From positions 1 through 64,000 of the forward strand of contig JBFXGM010000013.1 of NCBI GenBank assembly GCA_050178015.1: DNA of 64,000 nucleotides, written 5' to 3'. This stretch comes from Gaoshiqia sp050178015. GTDB taxonomy: Bacteria > Bacteroidota > Bacteroidia > Bacteroidales > Prolixibacteraceae. The notes under the pieces were generated by a model. The model was given only the letters and a program-made list of their open reading frames with translations. It did no database searches and was not told the origin of the DNA. The position numbers and the translations under genes were made by a program. Shown piece by piece: positions 1 through 8,972 of this stretch. Each line of letters starts with the position of its first letter. Positions within the stretch are counted from its first letter, which is position 1.

Positions 1-2923
1 TTTTGATGATGCCGGCCGTGTCGGTCAGGTATTCTACCTCTTTCACGTTCACTTCGGAAAGAATGATGTTTTCAACCGCCTCGAATTGCTCGCGGAAACG
101 AGGGTTCAGCACCGGCACCATGATTTTGGCCAGCGGCTGGCGCACTTTCAGTTTTTCTTTGCGGCGCAGGCCCAGGATCATCGAAGAAGCGCGCTGGGCA
201 ATGTCCATTTTCTGCTCCAGGTCTTTGTCGATCAGCGACTCGTTGGCAACCGGGAATTCAGCCAAATGTACGCTTTGGTCGGTTTCTTTTCCGGTGAGTT
301 TATTCAAGTCGGTATAAAGCAAATCGGCATAAAACGGCGCCAGCGGGGCCGACAATTTGGCCACCGTCACCAGGCAAGTGTATAAGGTTTGGTAAGCCGA
401 AAGCTTATCCGTACTGTAATCGCCACCCCAGTAACGTTTCCGGCTCAGGCGAACAAACCAGTTGCTCAGGTTTTCGTTTACAAATTCCGAAATGGCACGT
501 CCGGCGCGGGTCGGCTCGTAGGTTTCGAGGCTTTCGCCCACCTCTTTGACGAGCGAGTTCAGCAGGGAAATGATCCAGCGGTCCAGTTCCGGGCGTTCGC
601 TCACCGGAATTTCAGCTTCCTTAAACCGGAAGCCGTCGATATTGGCATACAGGGCGAAGAAGTTGTACGTGTTATAGAGCGTTCCGAAGAATTTGCGGCG
701 CACTTCGTCCACCCCGCCAATGTCGAATTTCAGGTTGTCCCAGGGTTGCGAGTTGGTGAGCATGTACCAGCGCAGCGGGTCGGAACCATATTGCTCGATG
801 GTTTCGAACGGATCGACGGCATTGCCCAAGCGCTTCGACATTTTGTTGCCGTTTTTGTCCAACACCAAACCGTTGGAGATAATGTTTCGGAAAGCAACCG
901 ACTCATCAATCATCGTTGCAATGGCATGAAGCGTGAAGAACCAGCCGCGCGTTTGGTCCACACCTTCAGCGATAAAGTCGGCAGGAAAAACTCCCCGGCC
1001 TTTTTCCGGGCTGTAGCGTTCGCTATTTTCAAAAGGAAAGTGGTTTTGCGCATAAGGCATCGCTCCCGAATCGAACCAAACATCGATCAGGTCGGGCTCG
1101 CGAAACATTTTTTCGCCGTTGTCGGCCACCAGCACAATGTCGTCCACATACGGACGGTGCAAGTCAATTTTTTCGTAATTCGTTTTATCATATTCTCCCG
1201 GGACAAATCCTTCGTAGGGATTTTTCTCCATGAACCCGGCAGTAACGGCTATCTCAATTTCGGCATACAAGTCCTCAACCGAGCCAAAGCATTTGGTTTG
1301 TGAGCCATCTTCGGTACGCCAGATCGGCAGTGGTGTTCCCCAGAAGCGCGAGCGGCTCAGGTTCCAGTCCACCAGGTTTTCGAGCCAGTTGCCAAACCGA
1401 CCGGTTCCGGTTGATTGCGGTTTCCAGTTGATGGTATTGTTCAGGGCAATCAGTTTATCTTTTACGACTGTTGTGCGGATGAACCAGCTGTCGAGCGGGT
1501 AGTAGAGCACCGGCTTGTCGGTACGCCAGCAGTGCGGATAGCTGTGTTCGTGCTTTTCAACCTTGAAGGCCTTATTCTCTTTTTTTAGCATCACCGCAAT
1601 GTCCACATCCACTGTCGAATAGGATGCATCCAGCAGCTCGTCGTATTCGTTTTTCACATAACGACCGCTGAATTCGCGATAGGTATCGGTATTTACGTTG
1701 GAGGCCACGAATGCAGGGTCCAGGTCTTCCATGCGGAAGAAGCGCCCTTTGCGGTCAACCAATGGTTGCAGCTTTCCTTCCTTGTCGGTTACCAGCAGCG
1801 GGGCAATGCCGTTCTGTTTGGCCACGCGGTCGTCGTCGGCGCCAAAGGTTGGCGCGATGTGCACGATACCGGTACCATCCTCGGTGGTTACAAAATCACC
1901 GGTGATGACTCGGAACGCGTCGCCATTCGGTTTCACCCAGTTGATGAGTTGCTCGTAATTCACTCCGGCCAGTTCTTCGCCCGAATATTCGGCCAACACC
2001 TGGTACGGGATTTTCTTATCGCCGGGCTGGTACTCGTCCAGCGGAAGGTCGGCATTGTTCAGGTTGAAATGAACGCTCATCAGGTCTTTGGCCAGGATCA
2101 CGGTCATGGGTTCGCCGGTGTAGGGGTTGAAGGATTTCACCTTCACATAGGTAATCCGGGGGCCAACGCACAGCGCCGTGTTCGACGGAAGGGTCCAGGG
2201 CGTGGTGGTCCAGGCCAGGAAATACAGCGGCGTATCCACGCCTTCGTACAGGAACTCCGACTTTTCGTCGCGGATGACGGCAAACTGGGCCACGGCTGTG
2301 GTGTCTTTCACCTCGCGGTAGCAACCCGGCTGGTTCAGCTCGTGCGAGCTCAGTCCCGTGCCGGCAGCAGGCGAATACGGCTGAATGGTGTAGCCTTTGT
2401 ACAGCAAACCTTTGTCGAACAGCTGTTTCAGCAACCACCACACCGACTCGATGTAGCGGTTATCGTAGGTGATGTACGGGTCGTCCATGTTCACCCAGTA
2501 GCCCATGCGACGGGTCAGTTCTTCCCATTCTTTGGTATATTTCATCACCTCGCGGCGGCAGGCGGCGTTGTATTCTTCAACGGTAATTTTGGTGCCGATA
2601 TCTTCTTTGGTGATTCCGAGCGACTTTTCCACGCTCAGTTCCACCGGCAAACCGTGCGTGTCCCATCCGGCTTTGCGGTGAACGCGGAACCCCTTCATGG
2701 TTTTGTAGCGGCAAAACGTGTCCTTAATGGCGCGGGCCATCACGTGGTGGATGCCCGGCATCCCGTTGGCCGAAGGTGGCCCTTCATAAAAAACAAAGGT
2801 CGGGTTGCCTTCCCGGGTTGAAATACTTTTGTGAAAGGTATCATCTTCTTCCCAGCGTTTCAGCACATCTTTGTTGATTTGGGAAAGATCTAATTGCTTG
2901 TATTCGCGGAATTTATCGCTCAT
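1..2923 (-). CDS. ileS: Isoleucyl-tRNA synthetase, 3' end cut off by the window edge
   Basis: Class I aminoacyl-tRNA synthetase that charges tRNA-Ile in the cytoplasm. The frame is open from the ATG at 2923 to the left edge, 974 codons, so the C-terminus is missing. Seen in the translation: the HIGH-region variant EGPPSANGMPGIHH at residues 47-60, the editing-domain region in the middle (WTTTPWTLPSN), and KMSKR at residues 694-698. The anticodon-binding domain follows. The PGIHH form of the HIGH motif and the long editing insert fit the IleS subtype common in Bacteroidota. The gene is transcribed away from an AT-rich promoter region with a TATATTTG box. Identification is firm; only the extreme C-terminus is unseen. 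Confidence 0.97.
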   Translation of the reverse strand, partial: MSDKFREYKQLDLSQINKDVLKRWEEDDTFHKSISTREGNPTFVFYEGPPSANGMPGIHHVMARAIKDTFCRYKTMKGFRVHRKAGWDTHGLPVELSVEKSLGITKEDIGTKITVEEYNAACRREVMKYTKEWEELTRRMGYWVNMDDPYITYDNRYIESVWWLLKQLFDKGLLYKGYTIQPYSPAAGTGLSSHELNQPGCYREVKDTTAVAQFAVIRDEKSEFLYEGVDTPLYFLAWTTTPWTLPSNTALCVGPRITYVKVKSFNPYTGEPMTVILAKDLMSVHFNLNNADLPLDEYQPGDKKIPYQVLAEYSGEELAGVNYEQLINWVKPNGDAFRVITGDFVTTEDGTGIVHIAPTFGADDDRVAKQNGIAPLLVTDKEGKLQPLVDRKGRFFRMEDLDPAFVASNVNTDTYREFSGRYVKNEYDELLDASYSTVDVDIAVMLKKENKAFKVEKHEHSYPHCWRTDKPVLYYPLDSWFIRTTVVKDKLIALNNTINWKPQSTGTGRFGNWLENLVDWNLSRSRFWGTPLPIWRTEDGSQTKCFGSVEDLYAEIEIAVTAGFMEKNPYEGFVPGEYDKTNYEKIDLHRPYVDDIVLVADNGEKMFREPDLIDVWFDSGAMPYAQNHFPFENSERYSPEKGRGVFPADFIAEGVDQTRGWFFTLHAIATMIDESVAFRNIISNGLVLDKNGNKMSKRLGNAVDPFETIEQYGSDPLRWYMLTNSQPWDNLKFDIGGVDEVRRKFFGTLYNTYNFFALYANIDGFRFKEAEIPVSERPELDRWIISLLNSLVKEVGESLETYEPTRAGRAISEFVNENLSNWFVRLSRKRYWGGDYSTDKLSAYQTLYTCLVTVAKLSAPLAPFYADLLYTDLNKLTGKETDQSVHLAEFPVANESLIDKDLEQKMDIAQRASSMILGLRRKEKLKVRQPLAKIMVPVLNPRFREQFEAVENIILSEVNVKEVEYLTDTAGIIK

Positions 2924-2960
2924 CGGATTCCAGTTTTGACCTGATTTTTAAAAAAGAGTA

Positions 2961-2968
2961 CAAATATA
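2961..2968 (-). promoter_or_regulatory. Candidate -7 box of the ileS promoter
   Basis: TATATTTG on the minus strand, a perfect match to the Bacteroidota -7 consensus TAnnTTTG, 37 bases upstream of the ileS ATG. No good TTG -33 element lies 19-21 bases further up, so the call rests on the -7 box and its place. Confidence 0.5.
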
Positions 2969-3067
2969 GAAATTTTTTAGCTACGGCAGAGCGGACTGCA
3001 AAATGGACGGGCTTTTCGGGGATTTATACCGCGGAGCAAAACCGGCCCGGTTTGAAGGTTGAAAAAG

Positions 3068-3170
3068 CCACATGTAGTTTTGAGAAAAACCTAACGTGGT
3101 TTCGGGCAAAACCACACGTGATTCTGATTAAAACCACGCGTGGTTTTTGGGGAAATCACCGCAGGTTTTA
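3068..3170. repeat. Five-unit 22-bp tandem array with palindromic cores
   Basis: Five degenerate units repeat with an exact 22-base period; the cores start at 3068, 3090, 3112 and 3134, and the GGTTTT of the fifth unit at 3164 keeps the phase. The best core is the perfect palindrome CCACGCGTGG (3134-3143), flanked by AAAA and TTTT; the others are variants such as CCACATGTAG and CCACACGTGA. The array lies between the ileS promoter and the 3' end of the oxidoreductase gene. The 378-base gap 2924-3301 otherwise holds only the ileS -7 box and a terminator. Function unknown. Confidence 0.7.
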
Positions 3171-3240
3171 AAAGCAATTCTACCTTTAATATTGTTTACT
3201 CATTACAGCTGGTTTCACTTAGAAAGAAGCCCTCAGCCGC

Positions 3241-3276
3241 AAAAAAGAAAAGCCTGCCCCGGATGGAGCAGACTTT
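3241..3276 (-). terminator. Intrinsic terminator of the oxidoreductase operon
   Basis: On the minus strand a 12-bp stem (arms 3265-3276 and 3249-3260, with two G-U pairs) closes a 4-base loop and is followed by a T-rich run. It lies 26 bases past the stop codon of the Gfo/Idh/MocA gene. Confidence 0.75.
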
Positions 3277-3301
3277 CCTGTGATTGTCAGATGATTTACG
3301 G

Positions 3302-4660
3302 TTAAGCGTTTGGATCGGCAGCTTCGCCGGCAACCGGCACCTGGGATACGCCAACGATGCCAACATCGCCCATCACATAAGTTGATGGCCCTAATTTCAA
3401 ATCGGAGTTCATCATTTCATCCAGGGTAACTTCTTTGCCGGTGTAGGCCGACACGCGTCCCATGATGGCCACCAGGTTGGTCATGGCGGTAGCTTCGGCT
3501 TCGTTTACCGGGATGTTCTGGCGGATGCAGGTTACCAGGTCGATGTGTTCCTGCACATAGGGGCTGATGGTTACGTTCCGTTCGGGTTGGCCGCTGGCAT
3601 CGAGGGGGTACGGGTACTTGAACAGTTCGGCCCCGGCAGCGTCCCAAATGGTATTCTGGCAGTTGGATGAGCCTTTGGTGCCCATCACAAACTCGGACAC
3701 ATTGTTGGCACAGCCGTTAATCTGGCGGCACATACTGTGGTTGTGCATGCCGTTGTCGAATACAAAATCGACACTGAAATTATCGAATTGGTCGCCGGTA
3801 ACGCGGCGTTGGCGCGAACCAAAACCTACAGCTTTAGTAGGGTACTTGCCGGTAAACCAGTGAATGACATCGATATTGTGGATGTGTTGTTCCACGATGT
3901 GGTCGCCCGACAGCCACAGCCAGTTTACCCAGTCGCGGATCATGTATTCCATTTCGCTCCAGTCGGCACTGGGGTTGCGGTGCCATAGTTTCGACTGGTT
4001 CCAGTAGCAGTTGGCGCCGACGATATCGCCAATGGCGCCGTTGGCAATTTGCTTATAGACTTCGATGTAATCGCGCTGGTGGCGGCGTTGGGTGCCGGTC
4101 ACGATTTTCAGCCCAAGTGAGTCGGCCTTTTTAGCGGTGGCCAGCACCTGACGGATGCCTACCGGGTCAACGGCTACCGGTTTTTCCATGAACACGTGTT
4201 TGCGGGCCTGTACGGCAGCTTCGAAATGTTCGGGACGGAAATGCGGAGGTGTGGCCAGAATCACCACATCCACACCTGAGTCGATCACTTTTTGGAAGGC
4301 ATCGAAGCCCACGAAGATATTTTCATCGGCAATTTCCTGGTTGGCTTCGTTTTTCAGTTTGTTGCGGCAGTCGTCAATGCGGTCGCGGAAAACATCGCCC
4401 AACGCATGGATGGTCAGGTTGGGGCCGGCATTCAGGAAATCGAGGGCAGCACCCGAACCGCGTCCGCCACAGCCAATCACGCCGGCCTTCAGCGGTTTTC
4501 CGTCCGGCGCCTGATCCAGCAACGGGGGCAGGTTCAACTCAACGGTTTTTTGTTTTTCGGCACAGGAAACCAGTACATTGGCTCCAATCATACCAATTGC
4601 CCCGGCAGCGGCGGCATTGGTTAAAAATCTTCTACGTGACAGGTTCGATTGTTCTTTCAT
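3302..4660 (-). CDS. Gfo/Idh/MocA-family oxidoreductase with Tat-type signal
   Basis: 452-aa NAD(P)-dependent oxidoreductase of the Gfo/Idh/MocA type, a family acting on sugars and related polyols. The N-terminus has a twin-arginine signal (SRRRFLTNAAAAG, residues 8-20) followed by LVSC, which looks like a lipobox, so the protein is probably exported folded and perhaps lipid-anchored. A Rossmann motif (IGCGGRGSGA, about residues 57-66) and the family's EKPVAVDP motif (about 159-166) are visible. It starts 17 bases after the stop of the cytochrome-SUMF fusion gene on the same strand, so the two are likely one operon. Substrate cannot be told from sequence. Family call firm. Confidence 0.9.
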   Translation of the reverse strand: MKEQSNLSRRRFLTNAAAAGAIGMIGANVLVSCAEKQKTVELNLPPLLDQAPDGKPLKAGVIGCGGRGSGAALDFLNAGPNLTIHALGDVFRDRIDDCRNKLKNEANQEIADENIFVGFDAFQKVIDSGVDVVILATPPHFRPEHFEAAVQARKHVFMEKPVAVDPVGIRQVLATAKKADSLGLKIVTGTQRRHQRDYIEVYKQIANGAIGDIVGANCYWNQSKLWHRNPSADWSEMEYMIRDWVNWLWLSGDHIVEQHIHNIDVIHWFTGKYPTKAVGFGSRQRRVTGDQFDNFSVDFVFDNGMHNHSMCRQINGCANNVSEFVMGTKGSSNCQNTIWDAAGAELFKYPYPLDASGQPERNVTISPYVQEHIDLVTCIRQNIPVNEAEATAMTNLVAIMGRVSAYTGKEVTLDEMMNSDLKLGPSTYVMGDVGIVGVSQVPVAGEAADPNA

Positions 4661-4677
4661 GTTTCTATGGATTTAGA

Positions 4678-6210
4678 TTAGTTATTACCTGTAAGTTCAT
4701 CAAATTCGCAAACCACGCGGAAACCCACCGTATTGACATCGGAATACCACCATTTGCTTTTGGGCATCTGCGGGTCGGTTTTCAGCCAGTCGGTTGTCCG
4801 GGTGAAGTCGCGGGCAGCGCTGCGCAATTCGGCCGGTCCGCTTTTAAACGAGCCGCCGCGCACTATATGTTCGGTCCCGCTGGCCGGGCCTTTCGGGTCG
4901 CGGGCGCCGTCAACCAATTGCTGATAAGCATCCGGGGCATACCAATCCTGGCAGAATTCGGCCACGTTGCCCAACATATTTTTCAAGCCAAACGGATTGG
5001 GGCGCACAGCCGAGGGCAGTTGTGTGCGGGCGAGGCTGTTCTTTTCGTACACCACATAAGAATTGATGTTGGTGGTATCGGCGCCAAACAGTTTGTTCCA
5101 GAGCTTGTCGGTCGAAAAATCTTTCGGGTTTCCTTCAAAAAAGTAAGGCGTTTGCGTTCCGGCGCGGCAGGCGTATTCCCATTCGGCTTCGGTGGGCAGG
5201 CGATAGGTTTTGCCCGTCACTTTCGACAGCCAGCGGCAATAGGTTTCGGCCGCCTCATGGCTCATGGTGATGGCCGGGCGTTGTCCCAGCCCCCAATTTT
5301 GGTCGGGCTGACCGTAAGGCGGCGTTGGTCCGGTGATGGCGTCCACTTCCAGCTCCGTGCGCGAACCTTCGGTGTCGGAACTTCGCCCTTCGGCGCCGGT
5401 TTGGGAGTAAAATGCCAGGTACTCGTCCCAACTCACTTCCACTTCGCCCATAAAAAACGAACTGATTTCCACTTGCCGCTGCGGCCCTTCGTCTTCTTTC
5501 CGGTAAGGTTCACTTGTCGGACTGCCCAGGGTGAAGTTTCCGCCGGGAATAGCAATCATGCTGAATGAAACCGTCGTTCCGGGTATCTTTTCCGTAAAAG
5601 GTTCGTGACTGTTTATGGCAGCAGGTTCTGTGTAAACTTCGCGATTTGCCTGCACGCCCTTCCCAAAACCCACATTGCTTTCGTGCTTGGCGTTGGGGTT
5701 GTAGTGCCCCACATCCAAATGACAGTTGATGCAATGAAGTTCCGTTTCGTGTTGGGTGTAATACAGGTGCGCATCCTGTCCTTCTTTGGTAAGCTGAAGG
5801 GGAAATAAATTGGCATGGCAATGTGTGCACGAAGCTTTGTACGTAAAATGTTGCGCCTGCTCCACCGTCGATTTGGCTTCCCAGTTAAAGCTTTCGTGGT
5901 CTTTAAACCAAAAGCCGTAAATATCCTTGGCCCCCAGGCGTACTTTTTCTTTCAGGTAGCCTTCTCCTTTGGGCGGCAGATGGCAATCCACACATTTTAC
6001 CTGCATGCCCGAGGCATTGTCGTAGTGGGTGGAAAGTTGCCACGATTCGAATACATGCGGGTGGACATGGCAGGAAGCGCAAAAATCGTTGGTGGAAGTG
6101 TATTCAACCGATCGGTTGAATCCGATCAGGGCAAGAATTCCAAAAGAAAAGCCGATCATTAGAACTAGCAAAATCCTCTTCTGGAAATAGTTGCGAACAC
6201 GGTTCGGCAT
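4678..6210 (-). CDS. Tetraheme NapC/NirT-type cytochrome fused to a SUMF1/FGE-like domain
   Basis: 510 aa from the ATG at 6210; an in-frame TTG at 6252 would add 14 residues but has no clear support. The N-terminus has one membrane anchor (about residues 12-33) followed by four CxxCH heme sites (about 44-48, 73-77, 128-132, 160-164), as in the quinol-oxidising NapC/NirT/NrfH family. After a linker, residues about 206-506 form a formylglycine-generating-enzyme-like domain (PGGNFTLGS, RLPTEAEWEYACRAG, GNVAEFCQDWY, HIVRGGSF, GFRVV). The cysteines needed by true FGE near the RGGSF motif are absent (RGGSFKSGPAELRSAARD), so sulfatase activation is unlikely. The protein likely sits in the inner membrane with hemes and the SUMF domain in the periplasm. 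The role of the fused domain is unknown. Confidence 0.85.
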   Translation of the reverse strand: MPNRVRNYFQKRILLVLMIGFSFGILALIGFNRSVEYTSTNDFCASCHVHPHVFESWQLSTHYDNASGMQVKCVDCHLPPKGEGYLKEKVRLGAKDIYGFWFKDHESFNWEAKSTVEQAQHFTYKASCTHCHANLFPLQLTKEGQDAHLYYTQHETELHCINCHLDVGHYNPNAKHESNVGFGKGVQANREVYTEPAAINSHEPFTEKIPGTTVSFSMIAIPGGNFTLGSPTSEPYRKEDEGPQRQVEISSFFMGEVEVSWDEYLAFYSQTGAEGRSSDTEGSRTELEVDAITGPTPPYGQPDQNWGLGQRPAITMSHEAAETYCRWLSKVTGKTYRLPTEAEWEYACRAGTQTPYFFEGNPKDFSTDKLWNKLFGADTTNINSYVVYEKNSLARTQLPSAVRPNPFGLKNMLGNVAEFCQDWYAPDAYQQLVDGARDPKGPASGTEHIVRGGSFKSGPAELRSAARDFTRTTDWLKTDPQMPKSKWWYSDVNTVGFRVVCEFDELTGNN

Positions 6211-6401
6211 AGTGGTCAGTTTAATTGGTTTGGTTAAAGTAGTTGACCTCAAATTTAGTAAAATACTGAAATCTTTTTCAGGAAGCGGTCAAATTAAGCC
6301 GAACAACATAACCTCCCGGGTAACCCATCTGCAATCTGTAATTTGCCGTATGGATTGAAAAAATCACCCGGCGAATGGCCTGATTGGTGAAAATTACCAA
6401 T

Positions 6402-7106
6402 TTAGATTTCCGACAATCGGTCGAGTAAATCAAATATCACCCGGTTGCCGGCTTCACAGTTCTGCAAACCACTCAACATATCCGTTTCCTGTTGAATGAA
6501 GGGGCCGGATTCGTTCAGTTCTTCCCCCACATCATGCAGCATGGTGCGAATGGTCTGTTCGGTGGCTTCGAAATGAAATTGAAGGCCGATCACGCGGTCG
6601 CCGTATTGCAGGATTTGGTTGGGGCAGGCTTCGCTTTCGGCCAACCGCAGGCAATCGGCGGGAATATCGAACTGGTCGCCGTGCCAATGGAAAACAACCA
6701 GCTGATCGGGCATGCCGGCCAATAGTTTCGAAACTTTTCCCTTAGCCGTTTTTTGCACCGGAAACCAGCCGATCTCCTTGTTTTTCCCGAGCCTGACGTT
6801 GGCGCCCAGCGCATCGGCCAGCAGTTGCGCCCCCAGACAAATACCCAGCACCACCTTTTTGGCTGCAATGGCTTGGCGAATGAATTCTTTTTCACCGGAC
6901 AGCCACGGATAAATGGCTTCGTCGGATATTCCCATCGGGCCGCCCATCACAATCAGCCAATCTATTTCATCCAATGGTGGAAGTTGTCGTCCTTCATAAA
7001 AACGGGTGTAACTGAGTTGGTGCCCCTGCCCGAGGGCCCAATCTTCGATGCAGCCCAACCCTTCGAAGGGAACATGTTGAAAATAATGAATGCGAAGTGT
7101 TTTCAT
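6402..7106 (-). CDS. Class I glutamine amidotransferase-like protein (GMP synthase GATase type)
   Basis: 234-aa stand-alone GATase1 domain. The nucleophile elbow GICLGAQ puts the catalytic Cys at residue 90, and the His-Glu pair is in QFHFEAT (H178, E180). There is no synthase domain, as in the GMP-synthase-like amidotransferases of unknown substrate that are widespread in bacteria. It starts at a good ATG and is flanked by genes on the same strand with gaps of over 100 bases, so it may be its own unit. The true acceptor reaction is not predictable. Confidence 0.85.
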   Translation of the reverse strand: MKTLRIHYFQHVPFEGLGCIEDWALGQGHQLSYTRFYEGRQLPPLDEIDWLIVMGGPMGISDEAIYPWLSGEKEFIRQAIAAKKVVLGICLGAQLLADALGANVRLGKNKEIGWFPVQKTAKGKVSKLLAGMPDQLVVFHWHGDQFDIPADCLRLAESEACPNQILQYGDRVIGLQFHFEATEQTIRTMLHDVGEELNESGPFIQQETDMLSGLQNCEAGNRVIFDLLDRLSEI

Positions 7107-7232
7107 CCTGGATTTGTTAACTGCCCAAAATTATTTCAAAGGAATTTAAAATACTTCCATTTTTGAAAAAAGAAACCATCGGAGAGTGTTCGAATAACAA
7201 AAATGACAGATACGGACATTCTTGTTCCCGGT

Positions 7233-8627
7233 TTAAGCGACTTCGGGGTGAAGCATACGGATCTTTTTCCATTTCCCGCTTCGGAACCGGAGGACCAACA
7301 CCCAACAGAATACCAGGAAAAAAAGCACCAGCAAAAACCAGCTAAATGGTACGGAGAAACCAAACACATTCAATGCAAAATAAAGAATGGGCAGCGTAAT
7401 CCAGTGAACCGTAACCGAAGCAACCATCGTAAAATGCGTATCGCCGGCCCCGCGCAAGGCGCCAATCAGGGCCAGCATCACAGCTTCGGCCAAAACGTAC
7501 AGCGCTGCAATTCGGATCATCGAAACCGCGATGGAAACAGCTTCTTCGAAAGCCGGGTCGGGCGCTTGCGGACTGAACACCCGCACCAACGATTCAGGTA
7601 CGAAAAGGAACAGTACCAAAATGGCTGCAGAATAGAAGATACCGGTTTTGATGGCCGAAATAGCGGCATGTTGGGCGACTTCCGGCTGCCCGGCGCCCAT
7701 GTAGCGGCCTACCAGGCTGGTCACTGCAATTTCCATCCCAATGAGTGGGATGAAAGAGATCAGATCCCAGTTAAACATGATGGTGGAAGCAGTTGCCACG
7801 GCATCGCCTTGCGAGTGGAACAGGGAAATCATGATGGAGAAAGCCAGAAAATTCAGGAACATTTCCAAGCCTGCCGGGGTTCCGAAATAAAACAATTTTT
7901 TCATGATCCACCCCTCGAACCGAAACGATTGCGTGACGGCGAACTGTTGTCGGTTGGCTTTTCCCAGGTAAACGGCAATGAGAATGGCCATGGCGCTGAA
8001 CGCTCCCGAAATGGTAGCAATTGCCGCCCCGCGGATACCCATTTGCGGCAGCCCGAATTTTCCGAAGATCAAGACATAGTCGAGCAGCACGTTCACAATC
8101 AACGCGACGATGGTAGCCGTCATCACAATCCTGGTTTTGCCGATACCCGTGAAATAACAGCCCAGCGTATAGCGCATCATCCCGAAGAGGCTTCCCCAAA
8201 CGAGAATATTGAGATACTGGACCTGGTACCCGATTTGAGATTCCGGGATGTTCATCACCTCAAAAAACAGGAATGTCAACGGTTTCAGTAGAATAATAAC
8301 AGGCCAGGCCGCCAGGGTGACCAGAATGGCCTGAAAGGCAGCTTTCGGCGCATTGTGCTTTTCGCCCGCCCCGAAAAACTGGGCAACCAGCGCAGTGGAA
8401 TAGCCGGTGAGTCCCACAAAGAAGAAGATGAGTACCTGCAACGTGACCCCGCCGCTCATGGCAGCATTCATTTGTTCCGAGCCCACCTTGGCCAAAAACA
8501 GGCGGTCAGTAAAGGTCATCAGCCCGTCGCAAGCCGTTGAAATAATCATCGGCAAAGCCAGCGTGAACAACTCCCGAATGCCGCCGGGTTCGTCGTGTCC
8601 CGAAAAATATTTCCTGATCATGGTCAT
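7233..8627 (-). CDS. MATE-family multidrug/toxin exporter
   Basis: 464-aa polytopic membrane protein with about 12 hydrophobic segments in two related halves, typical of Na+- or H+-coupled MATE antiporters in the inner membrane. The N-terminus (GGIRELFTLALPMIISTACDGLM) matches the start of the MATE fold. The frame stays open upstream to a TTG at 8678, but the first ATG is at 8627 (a second at 8621) and suits the family's usual N-terminus better. The substrate is unknown; the neighbours give no clue. Confidence 0.88.
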   Translation of the reverse strand: MTMIRKYFSGHDEPGGIRELFTLALPMIISTACDGLMTFTDRLFLAKVGSEQMNAAMSGGVTLQVLIFFFVGLTGYSTALVAQFFGAGEKHNAPKAAFQAILVTLAAWPVIILLKPLTFLFFEVMNIPESQIGYQVQYLNILVWGSLFGMMRYTLGCYFTGIGKTRIVMTATIVALIVNVLLDYVLIFGKFGLPQMGIRGAAIATISGAFSAMAILIAVYLGKANRQQFAVTQSFRFEGWIMKKLFYFGTPAGLEMFLNFLAFSIMISLFHSQGDAVATASTIMFNWDLISFIPLIGMEIAVTSLVGRYMGAGQPEVAQHAAISAIKTGIFYSAAILVLFLFVPESLVRVFSPQAPDPAFEEAVSIAVSMIRIAALYVLAEAVMLALIGALRGAGDTHFTMVASVTVHWITLPILYFALNVFGFSVPFSWFLLVLFFLVFCWVLVLRFRSGKWKKIRMLHPEVA

Positions 8628-8972
8628 CCAATATCTAAAAATGGGTGCTTTCCTACAGGTAAAACCTTGTTCAACCAACTGTATTTACTTCGTCATCCGT
8701 CAAAATGTTTTGCAAATAACTGTTTGGTTGAAAATATCTTTTCCCGCGAAAGTTAACAGACGTTCAATGCCCGGTCAGGTTGCGCAAACCACTGACAAAA
8801 TTTTTAATGGACCGAAGAAGAATGATACTGCTTTCGGGAAAAAAAACAATTTATCGCAGGGATCGCGTACAAAATTACCGGTTGAAAAAAGCGAAATATC
8901 CCGAGCTTTGTAAGCTGCTGTTTCGAACAATGGCTTAAGAATTTCTGAGATTAATAAAGGACCGATAAGACT
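8628..8972. other. Intergenic region between divergent MATE and GH28 genes
   Basis: 345 bases holding the 5' regions of both genes. A TATCTTTT sequence at about 8735-8742 on the plus strand resembles a -7 box with one mismatch but lies far from the GH28 start. I see no repeat, hairpin with T-run, or small gene here. Confidence 0.4.

Noticed and set aside
4678..5600. Reading the SUMF domain as a sulfatase-activating formylglycine enzyme
   Set aside because: The cysteines of the FGE active site are missing and no sulfatase gene is in the window.
8407..8913. 168-codon plus-strand frame over the MATE 5' end
   Set aside because: Its front half is antisense to the MATE coding region and the rest has no family features.
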